From Gammaproteobacteria bacterium (GTDB lineage: Bacteria; Pseudomonadota; Gammaproteobacteria; Pseudomonadales; Halieaceae): DNA of 12,838 nt. The first letter of the stretch is position 1, and the number at the start of each line of letters is the position of its first letter. The notes under the pieces are model-generated. The model saw nothing but the letters and a program-made list of their open reading frames with translations. It ran no database searches and was not told where the DNA came from. Location: assembly GCA_018222695.1 (NCBI GenBank), contig JAAEZV010000020.1, forward strand, positions 929 through 13,766, written 5' to 3'. Below are positions 5,650-12,838 of the stretch, in pieces. The position numbers were made by a program, and so were the translations under genes.

Positions 5650-7221
5650 ATGACGACTGCGGATACCATCCAGGAGCCAAAGCTCGTTAAGTCCTCCGCA
5701 GTAGTGGGTTCCGCCACCATGCTGTCCCGCGTGCTGGGTTTGTTGCGCGACGTGGTGCTTGCCAATCTGATCGGTGCCAACGGCAACGCCGACGCATTCT
5801 TCGTGGCTTTCAAGATCCCCAATTTCTTACGGCGCTTGTTCGCAGAGGGCGCGTTCGCGCAGGCTTTTGTGCCCGTACTGGCGGACACGCGTGAGCACGG
5901 CGGCCAGGCTGCGGTCAGAGCGTTGGTGGACCGGGTTGCCGGAGTGCTCGGTGGCACCTTGCTGCTGCTCACCCTCATTACCGTCATGGCGTCACCGGTT
6001 GTGGCAACGATTTTTGCGCCCGGTTTTCTCCGTGATCCCGCCAAGCTGGCGCTTACCGGGGAACTGATCAAGCTGACGTTTCCTTACCTGTTACTGATTT
6101 CCCTGACGGGATTCGCCGGTGCCATTCTCAACAGCTACCAGCGTTTTGCCGTACCCGCACTGACCCCCATATTGCTGAACCTGAGCCTGATTGCGGCCGC
6201 CCTTTGGTTCGCCCCCGGTTTTGATGAGCCGGTGGTGGCGCTGGCCCTCGGCGTGTTGGTCGCGGGGTTTGCACAGCTCCTGTTTCAAGTGCCGGCGCTG
6301 GCGGGTATTGGTCTGGTCCCTCGGCCGCGCTGGGCTCCCCGGCACGAGGGTGTCAGGCGGATCATGGTGCTCATGGTGCCGGCCTTGTTCGGCGTCTCGG
6401 TCAGCCAGATTAACTTGCTGCTCGATACCGTACTGGCATCACTGCTCCCGACGGGCAGTGTTTCCTGGCTCTACTACTCGGACCGTCTCACAGAACTCCC
6501 CCTGGGCGTATTTGCCATTGCCATTGCCACGGTGATTCTGCCCACTTTGTCGGGTCAGCGCGCCCGTGCTGACGATCCCGCTTTCGCCAGTACGCTGAGC
6601 TGGGCGATACGTAGCGTGCTGTTGATCGCCATTCCTGCGACGGCGGCACTCGCTATATTGGCCGAGCCACTTTTGGCAACGTTGTTTCAATACGGTGCTT
6701 TCAGCGGCGATGATCGTGCGATGGCCGCCGCCAGTTTGCGTGCCTATACATTAGGTTTGGGCGCCTTCATGTTGGTGAAGGTGCTGGCCCCCGGCTTCTA
6801 CGCGCGAGAAGATATGCGCACGCCCGTACGCATTGGCATCATCGCCATGGCGGCCAATATGGTGCTCAACATTGCTTTTGTGTTTCCCCTGATGTGGTGG
6901 CTGAACCTGGGTCACGTGGGGCTGGCGCTGGCGACTAGCGTGTCGGCATGGCTCAACGCCCTACTGCTCTTCAGGGGCTTGCAGCGCGATGCGGTGTTAA
7001 CCAACGGTAGCTTGCCGCTCAAATGGCTGGCGCAGCTTGGCGTCGCAACTGTCGCGATGGTGTCGGTCCTGCTTTGGCTGATGCCTGAACACGCAATGTG
7101 GGCGGAATGGCTATGGTGGCAGCGGGCACTGCAACTTGGCATCCTGTGTGGCGCCGGCCTGGGTGTCTTTGGCATGAGCTTGCTCTGTTGTGGCGTCCGT
7201 CCGGCTGATCTGCGACGCTGA
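5650..7221 (+). CDS. murJ: Lipid II flippase MurJ
   Basis: MurJ moves lipid II from the cytoplasmic to the periplasmic face of the inner membrane during peptidoglycan synthesis. The 523-residue protein is strongly hydrophobic throughout, as expected for the family's 14 membrane helices, and close to E. coli MurJ (511) with a nine-residue longer N-terminus. Residues known to matter in E. coli are all present at a constant offset: R27 and R33 (SRVLGLLRD), D48 (ADAFF), R61 and R62 (FLRRLFAEGAF), and R279 and E282 (DRLTELP). ATG 5650 is preceded by AGGTGA at 5631-5636, a rather long 13-nt spacing. In many gammaproteobacteria this gene is near rpsT; here nudF is upstream instead. Alternative MATE/MOP exporters are excluded by the MurJ-specific N-terminal motifs. 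Confidence 0.96.
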   Translation: MTTADTIQEPKLVKSSAVVGSATMLSRVLGLLRDVVLANLIGANGNADAFFVAFKIPNFLRRLFAEGAFAQAFVPVLADTREHGGQAAVRALVDRVAGVLGGTLLLLTLITVMASPVVATIFAPGFLRDPAKLALTGELIKLTFPYLLLISLTGFAGAILNSYQRFAVPALTPILLNLSLIAAALWFAPGFDEPVVALALGVLVAGFAQLLFQVPALAGIGLVPRPRWAPRHEGVRRIMVLMVPALFGVSVSQINLLLDTVLASLLPTGSVSWLYYSDRLTELPLGVFAIAIATVILPTLSGQRARADDPAFASTLSWAIRSVLLIAIPATAALAILAEPLLATLFQYGAFSGDDRAMAAASLRAYTLGLGAFMLVKVLAPGFYAREDMRTPVRIGIIAMAANMVLNIAFVFPLMWWLNLGHVGLALATSVSAWLNALLLFRGLQRDAVLTNGSLPLKWLAQLGVATVAMVSVLLWLMPEHAMWAEWLWWQRALQLGILCGAGLGVFGMSLLCCGVRPADLRR

Positions 7222-7259
7222 AGAGCGGTCATATCCCCCAAGTCTGCTATCGCCATCGG

Positions 7260-7288
7260 CTGATCTACGCTGAGTGCAGCGGTATACT
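7260..7288 (+). promoter_or_regulatory. Candidate promoter upstream of ribF with an internal dyad
   Basis: The 100-nt gap between murJ and ribF is the largest complete intergenic space after base 231. TATACT at 7283-7288 is a good -10 (five of six); CTGATC at 7260-7265 is a weak -35 (three of six) at the ideal 17-nt spacing. Between them lies a perfect small dyad CGCTG-AGTG-CAGCG (7268-7281) that could act as an operator or form a hairpin. Promoters in this position would fit independent expression of the ribF-ileS-lspA-fkpB-ispH cluster. A run of five T at 7292-7296 is too far from the dyad for a normal intrinsic terminator. Confidence 0.4.
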
Positions 7289-7321
7289 GGGTTTTTCCAT
7301 GTGACGGGGTAAAAAGCGGGG

Positions 7322-8257
7322 ATGGAGCTCATCCGCGGCCGGCATAATTTGCGTTCCCGTCACCGCGGCTGTGCGGTGACGATTGGCGCCTTTGACGGTA
7401 TTCATCTTGGCCATCAGGCGGTGCTGTCGCATCTCAAGCAGGAGGCGGATGCACGGGGCATCTCGACGACGGTCGTGACTTTTGAGCCGTTACCGCGAGA
7501 GTATCTGCGCCCGCTTGAAGCGCCACCCCGAATCACCACGCTGCGGGATAAATGGCCGCTACTTGAGGCCTGCCATGTCGATCACGTGCTCTGCCTGCCA
7601 TTCAATGAGCGCTTGCGGCAGCTCAGCGCCCGGGAGTTCGTCGAGCAGGTGTTTGTCGAGGGGCTTGGTGTGGAGTACTTGGCCTTTGGCGACGATTTTC
7701 GTTTCGGCAACCGTCGCGAGGGAGATCTGGATTATGTCCGCGCGCTGTCCGAAGAATTTGGCTATGCTGTCGCCCCCACAGCGACCCGGGAACAGGCTGG
7801 GGAGCGGGTCAGCAGCACACGGATTCGGGCGGCGCTGGCCGAAGCTGATTTTGACAGCGCGGAGCGCCTCTTGGGTCGGCCATTTGAAATGGCCGGCCGT
7901 GTTCAGCACGGGCAGAAGTTGGGTCGGCAGCTGAATGCACCGACGGCCAATATCGCGCTTCACCGCATCCGATCACCGCTGCATGGTGTGTATGCGGTGA
8001 ACGTATCCGGTGGCGGGCTGAGAAATGCGCCGGGGGTGGCCAATGTCGGGGTGAAGCCCACCATTGGCGAGAGTCTGGAGGCGACGCTGGAAGTGCACGT
8101 TTTGGAGGGCTCGCCCGATTTATATGGGGAGCGACTGACAGTGCGGTTTAGACGCAAGCTGCGTGACGAACAGAAATTTCCGTCTCTTGATGCCTTGAAG
8201 GAAGGTATCGCGGCGGACAAAGCCAATGCCCGGGCATGGCTTGCAGACCACGGATGA
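7322..8257 (+). CDS. ribF: Bifunctional riboflavin kinase / FAD synthetase
   Basis: RibF phosphorylates riboflavin to FMN and adenylates FMN to FAD in the cytoplasm. The 311 residues match the usual length (E. coli 313). The N-terminal FMN adenylyltransferase domain has the nucleotidyltransferase motif GAFDGIHLGH (22-31) and SSTRIR (164-169). The C-terminal flavokinase domain has GRQLNAPTAN with PTAN at 207-210, HGVYAV, and E257 in LEVHV, the expected catalytic glutamate. ATG 7322 is preceded by a poor ribosome site (GCGGGG immediately before the start). No FMN riboswitch is visible upstream. The stop is 3 nt before ileS, so the two are surely on one transcript. A 19-bp dyad lies in the interdomain segment at 7877-7895. 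Confidence 0.97.
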   Translation: MELIRGRHNLRSRHRGCAVTIGAFDGIHLGHQAVLSHLKQEADARGISTTVVTFEPLPREYLRPLEAPPRITTLRDKWPLLEACHVDHVLCLPFNERLRQLSAREFVEQVFVEGLGVEYLAFGDDFRFGNRREGDLDYVRALSEEFGYAVAPTATREQAGERVSSTRIRAALAEADFDSAERLLGRPFEMAGRVQHGQKLGRQLNAPTANIALHRIRSPLHGVYAVNVSGGGLRNAPGVANVGVKPTIGESLEATLEVHVLEGSPDLYGERLTVRFRRKLRDEQKFPSLDALKEGIAADKANARAWLADHG

Positions 8258-8260
8258 CGT

Positions 8261-11065
8261 ATGAGTGACTACAAAGCCACGCTGAATCTCCCCCAGACCG
8301 ATTTCCCGATGAAGGCCAATCTGGCACAGCGCGAGCCCGAGCGTCTTAAGGCTTGGGCTGCGATGGATCTGTACGGCCAGATGCGCGAAGCGGGGCAGGG
8401 TAAACCGACCTTTATCCTCCACGACGGCCCCCCCTATGCCAACGGTGAGCTCCACGTTGGGCATGCCATCAACAAGATACTCAAAGACATCATCATCAAG
8501 TCCAAGACGCTGTCTGGCTTTGACGCCCCCTATGTCCCGGGTTGGGACTGCCACGGCCTGCCCATTGAACTCAATGTTGAAAAGAAAGTGGGTAAGCCGG
8601 GCCACAAGGTGACTGCAGCCGAGTTCAGACAGAAGTGCCGCGACTATGCGAGCAAGCAGGTCGAAGCCCAGAAGGCCGATTTTGTGAGAATGGGCGTGTT
8701 CGGAGACTGGGCGCACCCCTACCTGACCATGGACTTTCAGTTTGAGGCGAACATTGTCCGCACGCTGGCCAAGATCATTGATCGCGGGCATTTGCACCGC
8801 GGTTTCAAGCCGGTGCACTGGTGTCTTGACTGCGGCTCCGCGTTGGCTGAGGCCGAGGTGGAGTATGCGGACAAGCAATCCTCTGCGGTCGACGTCGCGT
8901 TTCCTTTTGTTGATCGCGCGGAAGCGGCGTCGCGGTTAGGGTGTGACGATGGCGAGCCGATCGATCTGGCCATCTGGACCACAACCCCCTGGACCTTGCC
9001 CGCCAACCGCGCGGTAGCGCTCTCAGCAGATCTTGATTACGTGCTACTCGATCTTGGTGGCCGTCGGGTGCTGGTCGCTGAAGCGCTGGCGGAAGAGTGT
9101 GCCCAGCGCTTTGGTGCCGAGCGTCACGAGATCATCGGGCGCGCCAAGGGCGCGGCGCTGGAAGGACTGTCTGTGATGCCGCCTTTTGGTGAGGCACCCG
9201 TGCCCATTGTGCTCGGCGAGCATGTGACCACCGAAGCAGGCACTGGGTGTGTGCACACCGCGCCGGCCCACGGTCTGGAAGATTTTGATATGGGTCAGCG
9301 ATACGGGCTGGAGGTGTACAACCCCGTAGGAGGCAACGGCGTTTACCACCCCGACACCCCGGTATTTGCCGGCCAACATATTTTCAAGGCCAACGATGAC
9401 ATCGTTGCCGCGCTCGATGAACGCAAGGTGCTGTTGTGTCACGCACCGTTCCAGCACAGCTACCCGCACTGCTGGCGTCACAAGACGCCGATTATTTTTC
9501 GCGCCACACCGCAATGGTTCGTCAGCATGACCGGTAACGGCCTGCTCGCCGCCGCCAAAAACGCGGTGGAAGATGTTCAGTGGATACCCGACTGGGGCCG
9601 GGCGCGCATTGACAGCATGTTGGAGCAGCGGCCCGACTGGTGCATTTCCCGCCAGCGCACATGGGGCGTGCCGATCGCCTTGTTCGTGCATAACGTTACT
9701 GGCGAGATTCACCCCGACACCCAAGTGCTGATAGAGCAGGTGGCGGTGCGGATGGAGAGCCAAGGTATCGATGCCTGGTTTGAGCTGGACCCGGCTGATC
9801 TTCTGGGCGACGACGCGGCGCACTATGAAAAGGTCACTGACACGCTGGATGTCTGGTTCGATTCCGGGGTCACGCACGAGTGCGTATTGCGGCAGCGGGA
9901 AGGTCTCAGTTGGCCCGCTGATCTGTATTTGGAGGGTTCTGATCAGCACCGCGGCTGGTTTCAGTCCTCGCTTCTCACCGGCATCGGCACCCACAACGCG
10001 GCGCCTTATCGCCAGGTACTGACCCACGGTTTTACGGTCGATGGCGATGGCCGCAAAATGTCGAAGTCGCTCGGTAATATCATCCCGGCGGGGAAGGCCA
10101 TGCAGGATCTGGGCGCGGATGTGTTGAGACTGTATGTATCGGCCGCTGATTACCGCAATGAAATTTCAGCTTCCGATGAAATCTTCAAGCGCACCGCCGA
10201 TGCCTACCGACGTATTCGCAATACGGCTCGCTTTTTGCTTGCCAATCTGGCCGGTTTTGACCCGGTCACCGACTGCCTGCCGGTCGAGCAGTTGCTGCCG
10301 CTGGATCGCTGGATTCTGGGTCAAGCACAGGCACTGCAGGCCGAGGTGCGGACGGCCTACGACGACTACCAGTTCCACCTCGTGTATCACCGGATACATA
10401 ATTTCTGCAGCGGTGAATTGGGTGGCTTCTACCTCGATATCATCAAAGATCGGCAGTACACCACGGGCACCGATTCGTTACCGCGTCGCTCGGCGCAGAC
10501 CAGTCTCTTCCATCTCGCCGAGGCGCTGTGTCGGTGGATCGCCCCGATTCTCAGCTTCACGGCAGAAGAGCTATGGGAAAACCTGCCCGGGCCCAGATCG
10601 GCCTCGGTCTTTCTCGCTGAGTGGTATGAGGCGCTGCCCAATACCAGCGCAGACGACAATCTGGATGCGGCTTTTTGGTTGGAGATGGTGGTCGTGCGGC
10701 AACAGGTTAACAAAGCGCTCGAGCTCGCCCGAGAGCAGGGTACGCTCCGCGGCTCACTCGATGCTGACGTGGCGCTATATGCCGGCCCAGAATTGGCGGA
10801 ACGGTTGCGCAGTCTGGGAGAGGAGCTGCGCTTTGTGCTGATTACCTCTGAGGCTACCGTGGCCAGCTTGGACGAGGCGCCCTCCGAGGCTTACGAGGCA
10901 GAGGGTATGGCGCTGCGCATTGTTGCAGTGCCCTCCACCAGCGAGAAGTGCGAGCGCTGCTGGCATCGTCGACCTGATGTGGGGGAACACGCCACTCACC
11001 CTACCTTGTGTGGGCGTTGCGTCACGAATATCGAAGGGCCGGGCGAGGTGCGACACTTTGCCTGA
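8261..11065 (+). CDS. ileS: Isoleucyl-tRNA synthetase
   Basis: IleS charges tRNA-Ile with isoleucine and edits misactivated valine. The 934 residues match the bacterial form (E. coli 938). Class I signatures are the HIGH box as HVGH (65-68, in [12 protein letters not shown]) and KMSKS (599-603). The editing domain shows the conserved [10 protein letters not shown], and [12 protein letters not shown] and DVWFDSG lie in the catalytic core. The C-terminal zinc finger is complete with C897, C900, C917 and C920. The presence of the zinc finger and the E. coli-like C-terminus indicates the ordinary chromosomal type rather than the mupirocin-resistant eukaryote-like type. ATG 8261 lies 3 nt after ribF with little ribosome-binding sequence, so coupling to ribF is likely. 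The 3' end carries the GAGGTG site used by lspA and overlaps that gene by 8 nt. Confidence 0.98.
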   Translation: MSDYKATLNLPQTDFPMKANLAQREPERLKAWAAMDLYGQMREAGQGKPTFILHDGPPYANGELHVGHAINKILKDIIIKSKTLSGFDAPYVPGWDCHGLPIELNVEKKVGKPGHKVTAAEFRQKCRDYASKQVEAQKADFVRMGVFGDWAHPYLTMDFQFEANIVRTLAKIIDRGHLHRGFKPVHWCLDCGSALAEAEVEYADKQSSAVDVAFPFVDRAEAASRLGCDDGEPIDLAIWTTTPWTLPANRAVALSADLDYVLLDLGGRRVLVAEALAEECAQRFGAERHEIIGRAKGAALEGLSVMPPFGEAPVPIVLGEHVTTEAGTGCVHTAPAHGLEDFDMGQRYGLEVYNPVGGNGVYHPDTPVFAGQHIFKANDDIVAALDERKVLLCHAPFQHSYPHCWRHKTPIIFRATPQWFVSMTGNGLLAAAKNAVEDVQWIPDWGRARIDSMLEQRPDWCISRQRTWGVPIALFVHNVTGEIHPDTQVLIEQVAVRMESQGIDAWFELDPADLLGDDAAHYEKVTDTLDVWFDSGVTHECVLRQREGLSWPADLYLEGSDQHRGWFQSSLLTGIGTHNAAPYRQVLTHGFTVDGDGRKMSKSLGNIIPAGKAMQDLGADVLRLYVSAADYRNEISASDEIFKRTADAYRRIRNTARFLLANLAGFDPVTDCLPVEQLLPLDRWILGQAQALQAEVRTAYDDYQFHLVYHRIHNFCSGELGGFYLDIIKDRQYTTGTDSLPRRSAQTSLFHLAEALCRWIAPILSFTAEELWENLPGPRSASVFLAEWYEALPNTSADDNLDAAFWLEMVVVRQQVNKALELAREQGTLRGSLDADVALYAGPELAERLRSLGEELRFVLITSEATVASLDEAPSEAYEAEGMALRIVAVPSTSEKCERCWHRRPDVGEHATHPTLCGRCVTNIEGPGEVRHFA
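11045..11060 (+). promoter_or_regulatory. Ribosome binding site that decides the lspA TTG start
   Basis: GAGGTG at 11045-11050, within the ileS 3' end, lies 7 bases before TTG 11058 in the LspA frame. The tempting ATG at 11065, overlapping the ileS stop as TGATG, is in another frame and meets a stop after 19 codons, so it cannot start LspA. Confidence 0.75.
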
Positions 11066-11582
11066 TGGCGGCTGGCTGGCAGCGATTGGACGTCGTCCCT
11101 GGCTGGGTCTTGTGGTGGCGGTGATTGTCGTCGCCCTTGATCAATGGACCAAACACATCGCTACCAGCGAACTCGATTACCGCGCTCCCGTGATGGTGAC
11201 CAGCTGGTTTGACTGGATGTTGACCTACAACACCGGCGCTGCCTTCAGTTTTCTGGCAGACGCCGGGGGGTGGCAGCGTTGGTTTTTGACCGGCATCGCG
11301 GCCGCCGTCAGTATTTTTATTGTCGTTTGGCTCTTTCGGCTAAACCCTGCCGATCGCGGTTTGGTATTGCCCCTCGGGCTGATTCTGGGTGGAGGCATGG
11401 GTAACCTGATTGACCGGGTGCTCCTCGGTCATGTGGTGGATTTTATTTCGCTGCACTACGAGCACCGGTACTGGCCGGCGTTTAATCTTGCAGACTCGGC
11501 AATCACCCTGGGTGCCGCCTGGTGGCTCATCGAGGCGTTTTGGTGCCGCACTTCCCCCTCCAAAGAAGCCCCCGTATCCTGA
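11058..11582 (+). CDS. lspA: Lipoprotein signal peptidase (signal peptidase II)
   Basis: LspA removes signal peptides from diacylated prolipoproteins in the inner membrane. The protein has 174 residues with four hydrophobic segments, at about 15-27, 62-90 (broken by WQRW), 101-115 and 142-160. The aspartyl dyad is D128 (HVVDFI) and D146 (FNLADSAI), and other signatures are DQWTK (28-32), [12 protein letters not shown] (57-68) and GNLIDR (115-120). These match the family end to end. The TTG start gives an N-terminus beginning MPD, as I recall for Pseudomonas LspA. The gene overlaps ileS by 8 nt and ends 4 nt before fkpB, so it is embedded in the operon. LspA is the target of globomycin in this family. 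Confidence 0.95.
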   Translation: MPDGGWLAAIGRRPWLGLVVAVIVVALDQWTKHIATSELDYRAPVMVTSWFDWMLTYNTGAAFSFLADAGGWQRWFLTGIAAAVSIFIVVWLFRLNPADRGLVLPLGLILGGGMGNLIDRVLLGHVVDFISLHYEHRYWPAFNLADSAITLGAAWWLIEAFWCRTSPSKEAPVS

Positions 11583-11586
11583 TGCC

Positions 11587-12033
11587 ATGAATCTTGAGAT
11601 TGAAACCAACACCCGTGTGACCCTCAATTTCTCCCTCGCGTTGGAGACCGGTGAGGAAGTCGATTCCAACTTTGGCGGTGACCCTGTCAGCTTTGTGATG
11701 GGAGATGGGTCACTGTTGCCCGGTTTCGAGAGACGTTTGCTGGGTATGCGCCCCGGTGATGAGGCCGAGTTTCGGATTCCGCCGGACGAGGGGTTTGGTG
11801 AACCTCAGGACGATAATATCCAGTCCATACCTCGCGCGGATTTTGACGCTGAAATCCCACTAGAACCCGGGATGTTGTTCACCTTTGCCGATGCGGCGGG
11901 TGGCGAAGTGCCGGGCATGATTGCCGAGGTGGGTGAAGACACCGTCACCGTGGATTTCAATCACCCTCTGTCAGGGCGTACTATTCACTTCAAGGTGCGC
12001 ATTACGCACGTGGAACCCGCGGAACTGCATTGA
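11587..12033 (+). CDS. fkpB: FKBP-type peptidyl-prolyl cis-trans isomerase, SlpA/FkpB type
   Basis: This small cytoplasmic isomerase and chaperone-like protein has 148 residues (E. coli FkpB 149). The FKBP fold begins with [19 protein letters not shown] and continues with [16 protein letters not shown]; the inserted-flap domain ends in [16 protein letters not shown], the hallmark of the SlyD/SlpA group. It lacks the histidine-rich metal-binding tail of SlyD, which supports FkpB. ATG 11587 is 4 nt after the lspA stop; the frame is open further upstream inside lspA, but those residues are out-of-frame lspA sequence. The ribosome site is weak, so reinitiation after lspA is likely. Its stop overlaps the ispH start by one base (TGATG). 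Confidence 0.94.
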   Translation: MNLEIETNTRVTLNFSLALETGEEVDSNFGGDPVSFVMGDGSLLPGFERRLLGMRPGDEAEFRIPPDEGFGEPQDDNIQSIPRADFDAEIPLEPGMLFTFADAAGGEVPGMIAEVGEDTVTVDFNHPLSGRTIHFKVRITHVEPAELH

Positions 12034-12838
12034 TGGACATCGTACTCGCCAACCCCAGAGGTTTCTGTGCCGGTGTTGATCGGGCGATCGATATTGTGAA
12101 TCGTGCCCTCGAAGTCTTTGGTGGTCCGGTTTACGTGCGTCACGAGGTGGTGCATAACCGTCATGTGGTTGATGATCTGCGCACCCGCGGTGCGGTCTTC
12201 GTCGATGAGCTGTCGGAAGTGCCCGACGACGCCATCGTGATCTTCAGCGCCCATGGGGTGTCGCGGGCTGTGCAGGAAGAAGCGGAAGGCCGTGGCCTTC
12301 AGGTGTTCGATGCGACCTGTCCGCTGGTGACCAAAGTCCATGTTGAAGTGGCCGCGTTCAGCGCTGCAGGCAGGGAATGCGTGCTAATAGGCCACGCCGG
12401 GCACCCTGAAGTAGAGGGCACCATGGGCCGTTACGACACCTCGGAGGGTGGCGCCATTTATCTGGTAGAGGATGAAGAGCAGGCGGCCGCATTGGATGTC
12501 CGTGACCCCGCCTCACTGGCGTTTGTGACGCAAACGACTTTATCAGTCGATGACACCGCCAAGGTGATTGACGCGTTGCGCGCCAAATTTCCAGAGATTC
12601 AGGGCCCCCGCAAGGATGACATCTGCTACGCCACGCAAAACCGTCAGGATGCCGTTAAATCGCTCGCCGATGAGGTCGACTTGGTGCTGGTGGTGGGCTC
12701 TACCAATAGCTCAAACTCCAACCGCCTGCGTGAATTGGCGGAGCGGTGCGGCGCCAGTGACTACCTCATCGACGATGCCAGCATGATTGAGTCTCGATGG
12801 CTCTCGGGGAAGCAGCGAATCGCGGTGACCGCGGGCGC
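12033..12838 (+). CDS. ispH: 4-hydroxy-3-methylbut-2-enyl diphosphate reductase (3' end missing)
   Basis: IspH reduces HMBPP to IPP and DMAPP, the last step of the MEP isoprenoid pathway, using an iron-sulfur cluster. The window holds 268 codons of a gene usually about 315 long; the end is cut by the window boundary, not by a mutation. Cluster cysteines are C12 ([11 protein letters not shown]), C96 ([12 protein letters not shown]) and C198 ([11 protein letters not shown]). Active-site histidines H41 (HEVVHN), H74 (SAHGVS) and H124, with E126 ([10 protein letters not shown]), are present, as are TQTTLS (166-171) and the diphosphate-binding GSTNSSNS (222-229). The ATG overlaps the fkpB stop, and GGAA at 12021-12024 lies 8 bases upstream. 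Family knowledge predicts type IV pilus minor pilin genes or another unit downstream in some relatives, but this cannot be seen here. Confidence 0.96.
   Translation, partial: MDIVLANPRGFCAGVDRAIDIVNRALEVFGGPVYVRHEVVHNRHVVDDLRTRGAVFVDELSEVPDDAIVIFSAHGVSRAVQEEAEGRGLQVFDATCPLVTKVHVEVAAFSAAGRECVLIGHAGHPEVEGTMGRYDTSEGGAIYLVEDEEQAAALDVRDPASLAFVTQTTLSVDDTAKVIDALRAKFPEIQGPRKDDICYATQNRQDAVKSLADEVDLVLVVGSTNSSNSNRLRELAERCGASDYLIDDASMIESRWLSGKQRIAVTAG

Noticed and set aside
6512-6532. Short ATTGCC repeats in murJ
   Set aside because: They encode the conserved alternating Ala-Ile stretch of a membrane helix and need no other explanation.
7268-7296. Dyad plus TTTTT as a murJ terminator
   Set aside because: The T-run begins 11 bases after the five-pair stem, too far for a normal intrinsic terminator.
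7222-7321. FMN riboswitch or T-box leader upstream of ribF-ileS
   Set aside because: The gap is only 100 nt and shows none of the multi-stem FMN aptamer or the T-box conserved sequence.
8120-8878. Minus-strand open frame of 252 codons across the ribF-ileS junction
   Set aside because: Both plus-strand genes are conserved here, and the antisense frame has no domain and crosses a coupled gene junction.
9044-10027. Minus-strand open frame of 327 codons opposite ileS
   Set aside because: The plus strand encodes conserved IleS residues over the whole span; the antisense translation shows no recognisable domain.
12285-12300. Inverted repeat GAAGGCC-GT-GGCCTTC in ispH
   Set aside because: It is a short GC-rich dyad within ordinary coding sequence with no supporting context.
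1-12838. Mobile elements, defence genes, toxin-antitoxin pairs, tRNA or CRISPR in the window
   Set aside because: All complete genes but one belong to known housekeeping families, and no transposase, integrase, attachment site or repeat-spacer pattern was seen.

Overview
The window is a densely packed, single-strand stretch of chromosomal housekeeping genes from a Gram-negative bacterium. The protein sequences and the block murJ-ribF-ileS-lspA-fkpB-ispH point to a gammaproteobacterium. I would guess a marine group related to Cellvibrionales/Halieaceae or a pseudomonad-like lineage, but that placement is inference from memory of gene order and sequence style, not a search. All genes I can support lie on the + strand, the base composition looks uniformly GC-rich, and I see no insertion sequence, phage gene, tRNA, rRNA or CRISPR array.

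Layout. Bases 1-75 look like the last 24 codons of an unidentified upstream gene. Bases 76-230 are a short intergenic region with a perfect 13-bp tandem repeat and a consensus -10 box. Next comes an uncharacterised membrane-anchored coiled-coil protein (231-968), then a class I iron-sulfur fumarase (997-2514), exonuclease I (sbcB, TTG start at 2501, overlapping fumarase by 14 nt), aspartate carbamoyltransferase (pyrB, 3983-4996), a NudF-like Nudix hydrolase (TTG start 4993, overlapping pyrB by 4 nt) and the lipid II flippase murJ (5650-7221). After a 100-nt gap holding a possible promoter comes the tight cluster ribF (7322-8257), ileS (8261-11065), lspA (TTG start 11058), fkpB (11587-12033) and ispH (from 12033, cut off by the window end after 268 codons).

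How the genes relate. The second half is the well-known gammaproteobacterial cluster joining flavin cofactor synthesis (RibF), isoleucyl-tRNA charging (IleS), lipoprotein signal peptide cleavage (LspA), a small FKBP-type isomerase (FkpB) and the last step of the MEP isoprenoid pathway (IspH). MurJ, upstream, moves the lipid-linked peptidoglycan precursor across the membrane. The first half mixes central carbon metabolism, DNA repair, pyrimidine synthesis and nucleotide-sugar clean-up; close spacing and overlaps suggest co-transcription more than shared function. Three genes (sbcB, nudF, lspA) appear to use TTG starts inside the end of the preceding gene, which suggests translational coupling.

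Novelty. I do not see an undescribed multi-gene system here. The features most worth a second look are the coiled-coil protein of unknown function, the pyrB-nudF pair with no pyrI or pyrC-like partner beside it, the missing ADP-ribose-pyrophosphatase marker proline in the Nudix protein, and some dyad-symmetric DNA elements.
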